Source: Zygnema cylindricum
Taxonomy: Eukaryota; Streptophyta; Zygnematophyceae; Zygnematales; Zygnemataceae
Assembly (NCBI GenBank): GCA_037447655.1
Contig: JBBHKE010001768.1
Span: 1 to 42,439, forward strand
Length of the DNA stretch: 42,439 nucleotides
Direction of reading: 5' to 3'
Position numbers and translations under genes: made by a program
Notes under the pieces: generated by a model
Told to the model about the DNA's origin: nothing
The model's database searches: none
The model's input: only the letters and a program-made list of their open reading frames with translations
Shown here: positions 21,942 through 32,261 of the stretch, one piece after another
How positions within the stretch are numbered: the first letter of the stretch is position 1
Layout of the letters: each line of letters opens with the position of its first letter

Positions 21942-22027
21942 AATTCTGAAAGCAACAAATGGTTGTAAAAACTCGTTCAATGTCCGTCAAAAACCATGCC
22001 CATTCTCTCCAAAGATGATACAAGCTC
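21942..22027 (-). CDS. Internal exon of the membrane-protein gene
   Basis: An 86-nt exon, acceptor GTATGTAG and donor GTAAGT. The only open frame reads S-L-Y-H-L-W-R-E-W-A-W-F-L-T-D-I-E-R-V-F. It ends in phase 1, so at least one unseen exon is needed before the exon starting at 21011. Confidence 0.4.
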
Positions 22028-22454
22028 CTACATACCAATCACATAAATTTTACGCACAATACAACAACAAATGTAAACAAAAAGAAAAAATGGTCAAGAA
22101 AAAAAAGAGCTTTATTATTATTAAAGACGGAAATGCCTCTCATATATCAACCATGGTTCACAATTGTTTCATTTACACACCTTGACATCTCTTCTCAGAA
22201 ATTTTCCTGCAAAGATTTCCAATATCAGCATGCCTGAAAAATTTAGTGCGATTGTACTTGCAGGTTTACAGTTGAAATACCTTCGCTAGTCCACACTAAT
22301 TACTTCACCTTAGATAATTTGACTCAAATTTGTTCTACTAATGAGATATGATGAACACACCTTCAATTATAGTTGCTTTTATACGTTGTTCATAAATAGT
22401 GTGGATCACAATAGAGTGGCGGAAACTGGTTGCAGTCACAAGACAGTTTCCTGT

Positions 22455-22676
22455 TCACTTTTTTAACAATTCTTTGTTCATAAATGACGTCATCTGCATT
22501 AACGGTGGCGTACCAAAAAGGAAGTTGCCTGCAAGTTGCTGAGCTGAAAATTTACTTAGCAGAAACCCTAAAATTACAGGAAAAGCTGACACGTGCACAG
22601 GCAAGGAAGATTTCCATAACAATGTGAGTGAGCGAAAACATGAAGAAGCAATGAAGGCAGAAATTGGTACAAGCCA
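22455..22676 (-). CDS. Hydrophobic exon of the membrane-protein gene
   Basis: After an acceptor CTACAG at 22677-22678 the frame reads W-L-V-P-I-S-A-F-I-A-S-S-C-F-R-S-L-T-L-L and a second hydrophobic span P-V-I-L-G-F-L-L. The 3' limit is not certain. A related piece, inactive, is at 31611-31770. The intron before it holds two MITEs (22702-23687). Confidence 0.4.
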   Translation of the reverse strand, partial: WLVPISAFIASSCFRSLTLLWKSSLPVHVSAFPVILGFLLSKFSAQQLAGNFLFGTPPLMQMTSFMNKELLKK

Positions 22677-22701
22677 CTGTAGGAGATTGACAAGGGCACT
22701 A

Positions 22702-23191
22702 CACCGTGAATCGCTATTAGAGTACATGACGCTAATTGGGGTACCCCTTTTTTTGGGGCAAATTCTCAAATAGAATAAAGTACGCTAAATGTTTTTGCAC
22801 GTTATTTGAGGTACCCCGCTCAATACGGTTCATAACTGTAATTTAGTGTCCTTTTAAATAGTGTGGTGTACGGACTGCCAGATCTGTACTATTCTGTACC
22901 TTTTTAAATTTAAAAGTACAAAAAATAGAATAATATATAATTGCGTAAATATTTTCCGGCATACGCAGATGTCAAAAAAACGCGACGGCGTATGATTTGA
23001 AACAATTTCGTACATCTACATGTTTTAGTGTGGACGTATTATTTGCCGAAAATTTTTACAAAGCAGTTTACAAATTAGAGTACATGATAAATTAGTATCA
23101 TGGTGTACCCGAAAAAACACAATTTACCGTAAAGTACGCTAATTGTTTCATTACGCTATATTTTTTATTACGCTAATAGCGATTCACGGTG
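22702..23191. mobile_element. MITE family A, copy 1 (CACCGTGAATCG ends)
   Basis: 490 bp, terminal repeats CACCGTGAATCGCTATTAG and complement, TA on both sides. Near-identical to 23199-23687 and 24026-24514. No coding capacity. Confidence 0.85.
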
Positions 23192-23198
23192 TAGTGTA

Positions 23199-23687
23199 CA
23201 CCGCGAATCGCTATTAGCGTACATGACGCTAATTGGGGTACCCCTTTTTTTTGGGCAAATTCTCAAATAGAATAAAGTACGCTAAATGTTTTTGCACGTT
23301 ATTTGAGGTACCCCGCTCAATGCGGTTCATAACTGTAATTTAGTTCCCTTTTAAATAGTGTGGTGTACGGACTGCCAGATCTGTACTATTTCGTACATTT
23401 TTAAACTTAAAAGTACAGAAAATATGATAATATATAATTGCGTAAATATTTTCCGGCATACGCAGATGTCAAAAAAACGCGACGGCGTACGAAATGAACA
23501 GTTTCGTACATATATATGTTTTAGTGTGGACATATTATGTGCTGAAAATTTTTACAAAGCAGTTTACAAATTAGAGTACATGATAAATTAGTATCATGGT
23601 GTACCCGAAAAAACACAATTTACCGTAAAGTACGCTAATTGTTTCATTACGCTATCTATTTCATTACGCTAATAGCGATTCACGGTG
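23199..23687. mobile_element. MITE family A, copy 2
   Basis: 489 bp, head-to-tail with copy 1 and separated from it by TAGTGTA. Right flank TA then GTATTTCCC, which matches the uninserted paralogous site at about 31715. Confidence 0.85.
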
Positions 23688-23690
23688 TAG

Positions 23691-24022
23691 TATTTCCCAT
23701 ACCATCTCATTGCAGCAAATATGGACAGCAATAGACTCACATAAGCTTCAGTGTCACTGTCAGTACACAGTGTATCGCTATTAGTGTTAATGTTTATTTT
23801 AGAACATCGTTTCTCCGTGCACATTTGTCGGATTGTGGATCTGACGGTTGGGATTGAAAGGGAAATTTCTCAGCTTCTGATTGGCGGTCTCAAATTGAAA
23901 ATCGGACATGTGTGTACGAGAAAAGATGTTTTATGTGGTGAAAAAAACATTAACACTAATAACGATACAGGGTGTAGACCTCGTGACTGGAGTCGTCAGC
24001 AAAGCTGGAAAAATGCAATCTA
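23691..24022 (-). CDS. Upstream exon material of the membrane-protein gene, interrupted by a MITE
   Basis: Minus-strand DNA on either side of the element at 23766-23974 reads continuously P-A-L-L-T-T-P-V-T-R-S-T-D-S-D-T-E-A-Y-V and on through S-L-L-L-S-I-F-A-A-M-R once the element and one TA are discounted. A candidate donor GATG/GTATGG follows. Either this is an exon broken by the MITE or the element lies next to an acceptor (CTGACAG). The paralogous fragment at 31.7 kb shares the second half. Confidence 0.3.
23766..23974. mobile_element. MITE family C, copy 1 (CACAGTGTATCGC ends)
   Basis: 209 bp between TA dinucleotides. Ends CACAGTGTATCGCTATTAGTG and a complementary CACTAATAACGATACAGGGTG. 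Related copies at about 33.8-34.8 and 34.8-35.6 kb share the inner words CTTCTGATTGGCGGTCTCAA and GACGGTTG. Confidence 0.75.
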
Positions 24023-24025
24023 CTA

Positions 24026-24514
24026 CACCGTGAATCGCTATTAGCGTACATGACGCTAATTGGGGTACCCCTTTTTTTGGGGCAAATTCTCTAATAGAAT
24101 AAAGTACGCTAAATGTTTTTGCACGTTATTTGAGGTACCCCGCTCAATACGGTTCATAACTGTAATTTAGTGTCCCTTTAAATAGTGTGGTGTACGGACT
24201 GCCATATCTGTACTATTCCGTACCTTTTTAAACTTAAAAGTACATAAAATATAAATATATATAATTGCGTAAATATTTTCCGGCATACGCAGATGTAAAA
24301 AAAAACGCGGCTGCGTACGACTTGAACAATTTTGGTACATCTACATGTTTCAGTGTGGACATATTATGTGCCGAAAATTTTTACAAAGCAGTTTACAAAT
24401 TAGAGTACATGATAAATTAGTATCATGGTGTACCCGAAAAACACAATTTACCGTAAAGTGCGCTAATTGTTTCATTACGCTATATTTTTTATTACGCTAA
24501 TAGCGATCACGGTG
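24026..24514. mobile_element. MITE family A, copy 3, inserted in a hAT-like end
   Basis: 489 bp with TA at 24024-24025 and 24515-24516. The TA it duplicated is the first two bases of the element at 24515-25408, whose 8-bp duplication lies outside the MITE. Confidence 0.85.
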
Positions 24515-25408
24515 TAGTGTTGTGTATCGGTAAGGATTTGCCGATAACCGATATGGGCCTTTTTTCGGGTATCCGATAATCGATATGTTGGTACGATATA
24601 TCGAAATCGGTCTTATCGGCGATAAGTAGCCGATAATATCGGGTACTTATTGGCGATAATGCCGATAACGATAATTATCGTCGATATCTGTACGGACCGT
24701 ACAGATAAATGTACGGCGTGTACACTCAACTGTACGTCTTATTCTCCGGACGTGTACAAGCACAGAAATTACAGTAGCCGCCATGAGATCTGTACGGTTT
24801 TGATACGGATCCAGTAAAAACGATGTACCTTTCACATCCGACGCCATGGCATTGTCCCTTTATTCCTTGAGATCCACTGGGGACCTGCCACGTGTCAACC
24901 TGTCAGCTTTTTTGGCATAAGCTGCCAAAAGAGCCATTCCGGATGCTGGCGCTCACGCTGGCCGTCCGCTCTTGTTTTCTCATTCCAAGTCTTGTCCGTT
25001 CGATTTCGGCGGCGCGCAGAATGTTATTTTGCGTCCGTTGTACTTTTGTGTGCGCCGTCCTTTTACAGTTCCATGTTCACCAGTTTTTGGTAAAATTACG
25101 TACGTCGCCGTAAACTTTTTGTTCAGTTAACCGGCCAACGTTTATATGCCGCGCTGTCCGTAATAAATTGCAGCTAAACGGTAACGGAACAGATTTTTAT
25201 ATGTGGCATGCCACGCTATATAAAATTAATAAAATAATACAGTATGTTATAAAGTGCTATTGAATGCATATTATATATTTTTTAAGTTATCGCCGATATG
25301 GAATTTGTTGGTCCTAGACCGATATATCGGAATCTCTGACCGTTCGATAACCGATAACTATCGGTATCGGTGTTATCGCGATAAGTTTTTTACCGATACA
25401 CAACACTA
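24515..25408. mobile_element. hAT-like element D, copy 1
   Basis: Ends TAGTGTTGTGTATCGGTAA and TTACCGATACACAACACTA. The 8-bp target duplication CAATCTAC is at 24016-24023 (left of the inserted MITE) and 25409-25416. The left end is very rich in CGATA/TATCG inverted words. A second copy lies at 33953-34782. No transposase. Confidence 0.75.
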
Positions 25409-25425
25409 CAATCTACTGTACTGTA

Positions 25426-26027
25426 CACCACGAATCGTAATTAGAGTAATGAAAAAATTAGAGTAAAAAAACCAAAAAAAACAATTAGAGTAATTGACGC
25501 TAATTTATGTGATAGAGCTTTTTCAACTATGAAGTTTACTCTAATTTATTTAGTTATTATATATTGGGTTATGTCGGCGATTATTATGAACTCTAAATTA
25601 TGTAGACGTACAAAATGTGTCAGTCCCGTATTGAATTGACGTCATTATGACGCCAATAATATTTGTCGCATTGAATGTCAGTTAATGTTCACACTGACGA
25701 CGATGTTGTCGACCGACGAGAGTTATGCGAACGGCTTTTTTTCGATGTGATTGATTTTTTTGTTTAGTACGATTTCACGTGCGAGCGCGATTCTATTAAA
25801 TCATTATTTGTACCTTTTTACTTATAAAAGTACAATTTTGCACGGTCGGACGTCGTCCGTACTCCACACTATTTAAAAAAACCTATATTATAATTTTTTA
25901 CGGTAATTAAACCTCACCTAAATTAGAATAATGAAAAAATTAGAATCGATTACTCTATTTGATGTGATAGAGTCGAAATTTCGAGCGACCGAATTATAAT
26001 AATTTACTATAATTACGATTCGCGGTG
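25426..26027. mobile_element. MITE, CACCACGAATCG / CGATTCGCGGTG ends
   Basis: 602 bp between TA dinucleotides; same superfamily of ends as families A and B. It is followed, after TACTGTA, by another element. Confidence 0.7.
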
Positions 26028-26207
26028 TACTGTACACCGTGAATCGTTAAATATTAGTGTCAATAATTAATTAGTGTTATTAGTACTAGTTTGGGTTTTG
26101 CAACTTTTTTTTTTTAAATGTTTAATTGCAATTTCTCCATAACGTTGATTTAGGGTGAAGTTCCATCATAAGTTTCTGTAATTGTACGGCACACTCTACA
26201 AACCGGG

Positions 26208-26677
26208 CCTATTCCCACCGGAGCATTTCCCATTCCGATGATTTTCCGAAATATAATAATAATATGAAACTTTTCAAATCCTTTGTGCGTGCGAAAATTT
26301 CTTTCTATTTGTCAAACGACGATCCTTTTATTCATGGCCTATTCCCACCGGAAAAAAAATCACTTCCGCAGCAAACGGACGTTGGAATAATGTACGGCTT
26401 TCTACGAAAACCGTACAAACGAGCTTCCTCAAAATATTGTCGGATATTGATGTCGGGTTAAAGTCGAGTATTCTGCCGAAAAGCTGACGTAGCCAAAACA
26501 ACATCCGCACAGTTAGTTCATTGTACTCGCGAAAAAACTGCAGGACTTTGAACCAACGTCGTCGTCCTTCGAACATCCAATACTGCAGGTTTGTTTTCGC
26601 GCCTATGTTTGATGACGTCGAAGCGTGTACGTTTTCCGATGAGTTTTCCGAAAATCAAATGCTCCGGTGGGAATAGG
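26208..26677. mobile_element. Inserted element with CCTATTCCCACCGGAGC ends
   Basis: A 20-bp class terminal repeat CCTATTCCCACCGGAGCATT has its complement at 26657-26677. A further partial copy of the repeat lies at about 26339. I could not define a target duplication. Confidence 0.5.
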
Positions 26678-27135
26678 GTAGAGTTGAAGTTCCATCACGT
26701 AGAGTATGTAAGCCACGTGTTCTAAATTAACTGGCGCCACGCAAGCTACGATCCGATGTTGAATATCTTTCAGATTTTTAGCACCGACAAACTTAACTTC
26801 AAATCTTGACTTGCGTACCATGTACCTGCGTACGAAGTAATCGTACGACAAAATTTTTATACACTTTGCAGACGCCAGTCTGGACGCCAGCTCGTTTTTA
26901 AGGGTTTCAGTTTTCGAACATAACGAATGTCCTTTAGAGAGAAATAGTGTGACAAACAAAAGTTACCGAAAATAGCGTGACGATGGAATGTTACAAATTT
27001 TCGTTTATATTTTCGGTTGTATTTTGGAAACCGCGCATCATGTGCAAATCTTAAGATTTTTCGTTGGTTTTTCATCATGACACGTAGCTTAATCATCCAG
27101 CGTGTCACAATTTTTTTTTCTGCATCTGCCATGCA

Positions 27136-27158
27136 AACCCACCTCCTCGAGGTGGGTT
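27136..27158. repeat. Hairpin, 10-bp arms, 3-nt loop
   Basis: AACCCACCTC, CTC, GAGGTGGGTT. On the reverse strand the tip is ACCTCGAGGAGGT, as at 11591-11633. Confidence 0.85.
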
Positions 27159-27772
27159 GACAATTACAGAAAAAAATGAAGCGAACTCCTCGCAGATGAA
27201 CATCCGACGGCCAGTATTACCTCCAAGACCTTCAAAGAGTATCGCCAAGATTCTCTGTAATGTTGATTTTCGTATATAAACAAAATAGGCGGTACGATTG
27301 GTACGGAGAGTCACTTATTTCTGTAAACTACGCCACTTTTCGCCTGATGGAACTTCACCCTTAGGTACACCGGATCTGCCGTCATTATATATAAAGAAAA
27401 ATAGGTTAAAGCACAAAATCTGACAATCCGTACCACGTAGCGTCCTTTTATTGTAATTAATCCACAATTCTAATTTGGGTTTGCCAACGGGATCGTCGCA
27501 AACCTGAGTTAGCGCAGTTCTGTATGCAACCGACTTAAGTTAACTACCATTCCCGTATGATTTTCGGTAACGAACTACAGTGCTGTACGAAAAGACACCT
27601 TCCGTACACCACAATATTCATGAAAATACGGTGTGACCGTTAACGCTAATTTACAAGAACCGTAATTAACATCAAGGGAAAATTATATTTATTAATTGTA
27701 TTTCATGTATCAATGTCAAAATTTAGGGGTGCCGATATCGAGTACATAAGGCTAATAACGATTCATGGTGTA

Positions 27773-28089
27773 CCTCCTGCTTTTGAATACTTTTACTTTA
27801 GTGTTTCATCGCCAAGCGTATCGTACATAAATGTTCGAAAAGTGCGGGCATTTCATACAAATATCGCATTAAATCAGCATACCGTGCAGGAATTTCGACA
27901 CGGTGGAAGTTCCGTGCATAAACTTCGGGTGGTTTTAATGTTTGCATTTTTTTGGGCGGGGGCTATTTTCGCTTTGTATTCGTTTCTATTTCAGCCTTGT
28001 GAATGTTATATACGCAATTTCGTACACTGCCGTACGCCAATCTACAAGAGGCATAACGGCTCAAAATCCAACATTGGGAATTTGTCGGT
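27773..28089. other. No gene seen
   Basis: An open frame at 27713-28102 crosses an element boundary and has no recognisable feature. Confidence 0.4.
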
Positions 28090-28097
28090 GTTTGAAC

Positions 28098-28660
28098 CAT
28101 AGTTAAATATAGGCGTTTTTATGGTAGGCCTTTGGTAGACGCACAAAACTTGGCACAAAACTCGCGCAGAGTAGGCATACTGTATGTGCGTGCGTTGTGC
28201 ACACTCTTGTACGAACGTACAAATCTGACGTATGATCATAGTACAACGCACGCCGCCGGACGATTTTTTTTAGCGAACTGACATGCCGTAGGATGACATT
28301 CCGTAGGAAAGAAAACCCGGAAAAAAAAGAAAAACGCAGACGTAAGTCTTATCGTAAGTTGTGTTATAGGCTTTTCATGTGATCTTCTTAGATCGCTAAT
28401 TTGATCAACGACCGTCCGATCGTCCAAATCTGACGGTTTAAATAAAAAATACCTTAAAACTCAAAGAAAAAAAAAAATGTCTGATTTTTTTTCAAAATTT
28501 AGACATGACGTTTAATTCTCTATTGATCGATTGCAACTCAACCCTGGTCCTATTTTATTTCATTTTAGCCAATACTGATATGGGTCTTAAGGGCATATTG
28601 TATGTTTTGCGTATAATAGGCATATTGTATGGGCGTACGGTCATCTACTTTTTAACTATG
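28098..28660. mobile_element. hAT-like MITE F, copy 1 (CATAGTT ends)
   Basis: Ends CATAGTTAAA and TTTAACTATG; flanks GTTTGAAC and GTTTGAGC (7 of 8 identical) fit an aged 8-bp duplication. The second copy is at 36316-36581 in opposite orientation. Confidence 0.65.
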
Positions 28661-28728
28661 GTTTGAGCTTTGAAACCCAAATGTCCTCGACATAAAGTAT
28701 GGGTGACGTCATCATTCTACATCTGCTA

Positions 28729-29243
28729 CACCGCCAATCGTTATTAGCGTTGTGTACACTAATTCCGTCCCGCTTTTTTTTTATTTATTCTCCATTAGTG
28801 CAGTTCATTCTATTATTTTCTTTATTCTATTTACGGTTATTTTCAGTACGTTGTCTCTTAAATAGAATGGTGTACGGTCAGTGTCAGACCGTAAAAGTAC
28901 AATAAATTAGTTTTAGTAACCGCCGACGCATGAGAATGTGCGTTCTAAAAAGGAAAAAAAACCAGGTCGTAAAAAATCCCGCTCGCACATATTCGTCCGA
29001 CAGCCGCGTTTCGACGGTGTGAATGTACGATTTGTGTACAATTTGTCAGATTTTGTACGGAGACCTATATTAGTGTAAGCATGTTTGCGACCGACATTTG
29101 TTTTTTCAAAGATCCAAATTACTATAACCAAACAATTAGAATGTATGATTTTTTCCAAAATTTTCAAATTCTTAAATAGCGTACACCACGGTAATTATTT
29201 TTATACGCTAAAAAAACTTACACGCTAATAACGATTGGCGATG
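28729..29243. mobile_element. MITE family B, copy 2
   Basis: 515 bp, CACCGCCAATCG ends, TA on both sides; reverse orientation to 13244-13789, sharing CCGTCCCGCTTTTTTTT and the CATGCTTACACTAATAT region. Confidence 0.8.
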
Positions 29244-29299
29244 TAGTGTTTATTTGACCTGATATAATGGCAATCTTTTTCGAACGGAGTATAGTACGA

Positions 29300-29800
29300 G
29301 CAACACCTCTGTATTGAATAATGCTTTTGTTGGCAGTTACATTTCAACCGTTCACATAAAGTACAATGTTGATTTTGTTATGAAACTTAAACTTACCACT
29401 TGTACGGCCATAAACTTAACGACCCTTGAAATGGCTGCTTCTTGGCCTAAAGTACAGTAAATATGTAAGCCGTACAGTGTGGTGTGGAGCTTCACTGGAT
29501 GAATAGTATAGATATCAGCGTGAAAAATAATGATTTTGGATCCTAACTAAAACCGAGGTTACCGTAGCCCATAGGAATTCACGATAACATTTTTATGTCG
29601 AAATAAAAATGGACTAGTTAGATTTAGTGTTAAACCTTTCGTTTCTCCAGACCTGTCGATAAAGGACGGCTTTAGGTTCGGCTTTGATTTATTCATGCAT
29701 GTACATGCATGGTATATTCATGAGAAAAAATCAACATTGGGAAGTCCCAAACAAAGGAAACCAAGCAAAAGAAAAAAATCATGTAAGCAAAGCATAACCA
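29300..29800. promoter_or_regulatory. Upstream region of Cys-rich gene 3 with palindrome
   Basis: Matches upstream DNA of genes 1 and 2. CATGCATGTACATGCATG at 29694-29711 is a perfect 18-bp palindrome, kept as 14 bp in locus 2 and absent from locus 1. At 29804-29814, where the other two loci have TATATA, the sequence is AAATAATAACC. Confidence 0.45.
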
Positions 29801-29921
29801 AGGAAAATAATAACCACCAAAAAACCCCAAGGCGATCACTGCGCTAACAAGAAAAAAACCATAAACCTCCAAAGCTAAAACCTCAAGCAATCCAATCTCA
29901 CCTATTCTCCACACCATCTCC

Positions 29922-29969
29922 ATCCGAACCTCCATTTGAACCTCTATCCGAACCTCCATCTGAACCTCG
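29922..29969 (+). repeat. 12-bp leader repeat, four to five copies
   Basis: CCATCCGAACCT variants ending in CGATGG at the start codon. Confidence 0.85.
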
Positions 29970-30272
29970 ATGGCTCTCCTGGCGCGAAAAATCCTTCCAA
30001 TTATCCTCGTTTTTACGCTTTTGTTCGCGGTGCCCACGAAAAGTACACACGCCGGATTATTGGGTGCACTCATTGGTTACTGGGAATGCCAAACGGCGTG
30101 CAATTTTGGATGGACGACTTGTTACGGGGCAGCCGGCGCCGTCGCCGGTACTATAACGGCCGGAATTGGATCACCGGGAGTTATTTTGGGCTGCAATGCG
30201 GCCCAAGGCGCTTGCATGGCCGGCTGCGCGGGATTTGCGGCAGGGACCGGAGCTGTAACTGGCCCGGTTTGA
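29970..30272 (+). CDS. Small secreted Cys-rich protein 3
   Basis: A 100-aa paralogue of the genes at 4477 and 14325, same length and same six Cys positions (40, 44, 51, 75, 82, 86). The signal peptide ends Thr-His-Ala, slightly different from the Ala-His-Ala of the others. It is the most divergent near the first Cys (G-Y-W-E-C instead of G-Y-G-A-C). The reading frame is intact with stop TGA, but its TATA box looks lost, so expression may be weak or use another start. Downstream lies a truncated RZ copy. Confidence 0.85.
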   Translation: MALLARKILPIILVFTLLFAVPTKSTHAGLLGALIGYWECQTACNFGWTTCYGAAGAVAGTITAGIGSPGVILGCNAAQGACMAGCAGFAAGTGAVTGPV

Positions 30273-31225
30273 AGATGTTACTATGTAATGCTAGTTATGT
30301 TTTTGATAAAATTGAGGGGTATTGACAATTGTGTATATATGTTTGATAAAATGGGGAGAAAATGACACGAGAGGTAGGTAAGTGAGCATGTGAGCATAAG
30401 GGTTTAAGTATAAGAAATTGTGATTTAGTTTGAATATAGGGGAAGAAGGGGAGGGAACGTTAGTGGGTTTGTTTTTTTTTTTTCAAGAATGTTGGATTTC
30501 TTAGGGTTTTTTGGTTAAATGGTTTCAACAATGAAATTTTCATTTTGGAAAAAATGGTTTGTGATTTATACAAAAAACGCAAAAAGTGCACACACATTTG
30601 TACATATTGTAAAAATTTTGCTTTTATTTTGTGTTTTTGCTTAAAAATGTTTGTTCTTGTGGTTTACACATGAGTGGAATACATGGTGTAGGGAATTTTG
30701 TTCATGAACGTCCATCTTTCAGTTGTTTTTAATCAATTCCATGAACCAATTGTAAGCATGTTCTTTTATTCCTCCACTGTTTCGACAACAACAACACCAG
30801 GGATAGGATTAGCAATTCCGTATACACACTTTTTTTCACTTGCATGTAATTTAGTGTGGACTACAGTGACCATTGGTGGAGCGGTGTATAGTTCGCTCTT
30901 TTTTTGGTTGACCTTCGAAAGGATAGGAAGAAGTTGAAAACTAAGTATTTCAATCCAACGCAGACAATCGTTTGGAATTTTTCCTTTCATTCAATAATAT
31001 TGTCGTTTTGTTTAGTTTTTCATCGATGAAAGAGTACGGCAAGGATGAAGTGATAATAGTAAGCTACAGAAACCTACTTAGTAATAGCCCAACACGTGGT
31101 TCCCTTCTTTCTTTTCAAAACATTAAGCAAATTTTGTTGAAGCCTCTTCCAAAGTTAGTCTTGAGTTTTGTTTGTTTTCTCTTATTTGTGAAACACGTAT
31201 ATACGTTTTCGGGTGTCATTTGGCA
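30273..31225. other. Downstream flank of Cys-rich gene 3
   Basis: Matches 4780-5930 in order, joining the Cys-rich 3' flank to the RZ 3' flank. No gene is seen. Confidence 0.55.
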
Positions 31226-31610
31226 AAAAAAAATTGCATCCTTCTTTCTTGGATCTCCCCTTATTTCCTTCTTCACCTATTATTAGCTCCAATTATCCAC
31301 GTTAAAAATTGTGTCCTAAGCCAGAGTATCCCCCCAGGCAAGTTGGTCGGACGTCAAATGAAAGACCTACAATCCACACAAGTTTTGGTGTGGCCTTCCA
31401 CAATTTCCTATGGCATAAAGATGGCCGTTTGGACATTTAAACCACATACTTTTTCGAATTCTTTGACTGCTTTCATCACTTCGTGTTTTTCCTCGTCGAA
31501 AACCGCCAACCATCTTGGCAAATTTTGAATCTCTTTTTCTAGAGCAAGGATGTCAATTTAAAGTGTATCCACATTAATTATTTTCGTCAGATCTTTGAAT
31601 GCAGAATCTG
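31226..31610 (-). pseudogene. RZ zinc-finger copy D, truncated
   Basis: The finger core (C-P-N-G-H, I-G-N-C-G-R-P) is still readable on the minus strand, but frames differ around it and a small deletion before the last Cys pair breaks the end. Homology to copy A stops near 31610, where a fragment of the membrane-protein gene begins. No exon 1. Confidence 0.65.
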
Positions 31611-31770
31611 AAAAATTGACAAGTGTACTGGCAAGGAAGATTTCCATAACAAAGTTTGTGAGTCAATGAGGGCACAAATTGGTATAATCGGAAAGGGCAC
31701 TATTATTTCCCATACCATCTCATTGCATAAAAAATGGACAGCATTAGACTCAGTGTCTTATTTATAGAAG
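31611..31770 (-). pseudogene. Fragment of the membrane-protein gene, without MITEs
   Basis: Aligns to 22585-22701 plus 23688-23760 with the two MITEs absent. Shared words include GGCAAGGAAGATTTCCATAAC and TTTCCCATACCATCTCATTG. The frame carries stops. Confidence 0.7.
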
Positions 31771-32202
31771 CCAAAACTATGGAAGGGGAAAACATATGAT
31801 CAACGCCAATTTAGGTACGCTCAAAAAAAGGGTGGCTTTAACAGGCATTTGTTATTTCAATTTTCTCATCATCACTTAATATGGTTCACACTAATATCAG
31901 TAGACCGTTGATAAGCAGACGTAACGAAAAAAACTAAGAAAATTCATACTATTAATGGTAACAAACTCAAATATGTTTTTTGCCCTGATTCCGTAATCTG
32001 TCATTAAACATACTCGCCTTCATCATAAAGGGATCATGACCTTTTCCTAGAATGGAACTTTAAAAAGTAAGACTTTTTTGAAAAAGCACGACGTTGACCT
32101 ACATGAGAACAAACAAAAAAAAAGGGGGGCATCAAAAAAAGCAATGCAGACGAATAGTTGCCAGATGACTATAATCACACTTGGTATAATTCACTACTAC
32201 TC
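31771..32202. other. No gene seen
   Basis: AT-rich sequence without recognisable features, ending at the assembly gap. Confidence 0.4.
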
Positions 32203-32212
32203 NNNNNNNNNN
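32203..32212. other. Assembly gap (10 N)
   Basis: Ten ambiguous bases followed directly by an A-run; true length unknown. Confidence 0.99.
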
Positions 32213-32261
32213 AAAAAAAAAGCATTTGCTGCCAGCCAATTGCCAATTGTTAAAACCTCGC

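Larger units (their letters stand above)
26153..27360. mobile_element. PIF/Harbinger-like element, copy 2, nested
   Basis: Terminal repeats GGGTGAAGTTCCATCA and complement, with TTA on both sides. Inverted relative to the copy at 11399-12138, with clear similarity near the ends. Contains a further inserted element at 26208-26677 and a hairpin at 27136-27158. Confidence 0.7.
26035..27770. mobile_element. MITE with nested insertions
   Basis: Ends CACCGTGAATCGTTA and TAACGATTCATGGTG, TA both sides. About 530 bp of its own sequence is split by the Harbinger-like element at 26153-27360. Confidence 0.7.
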
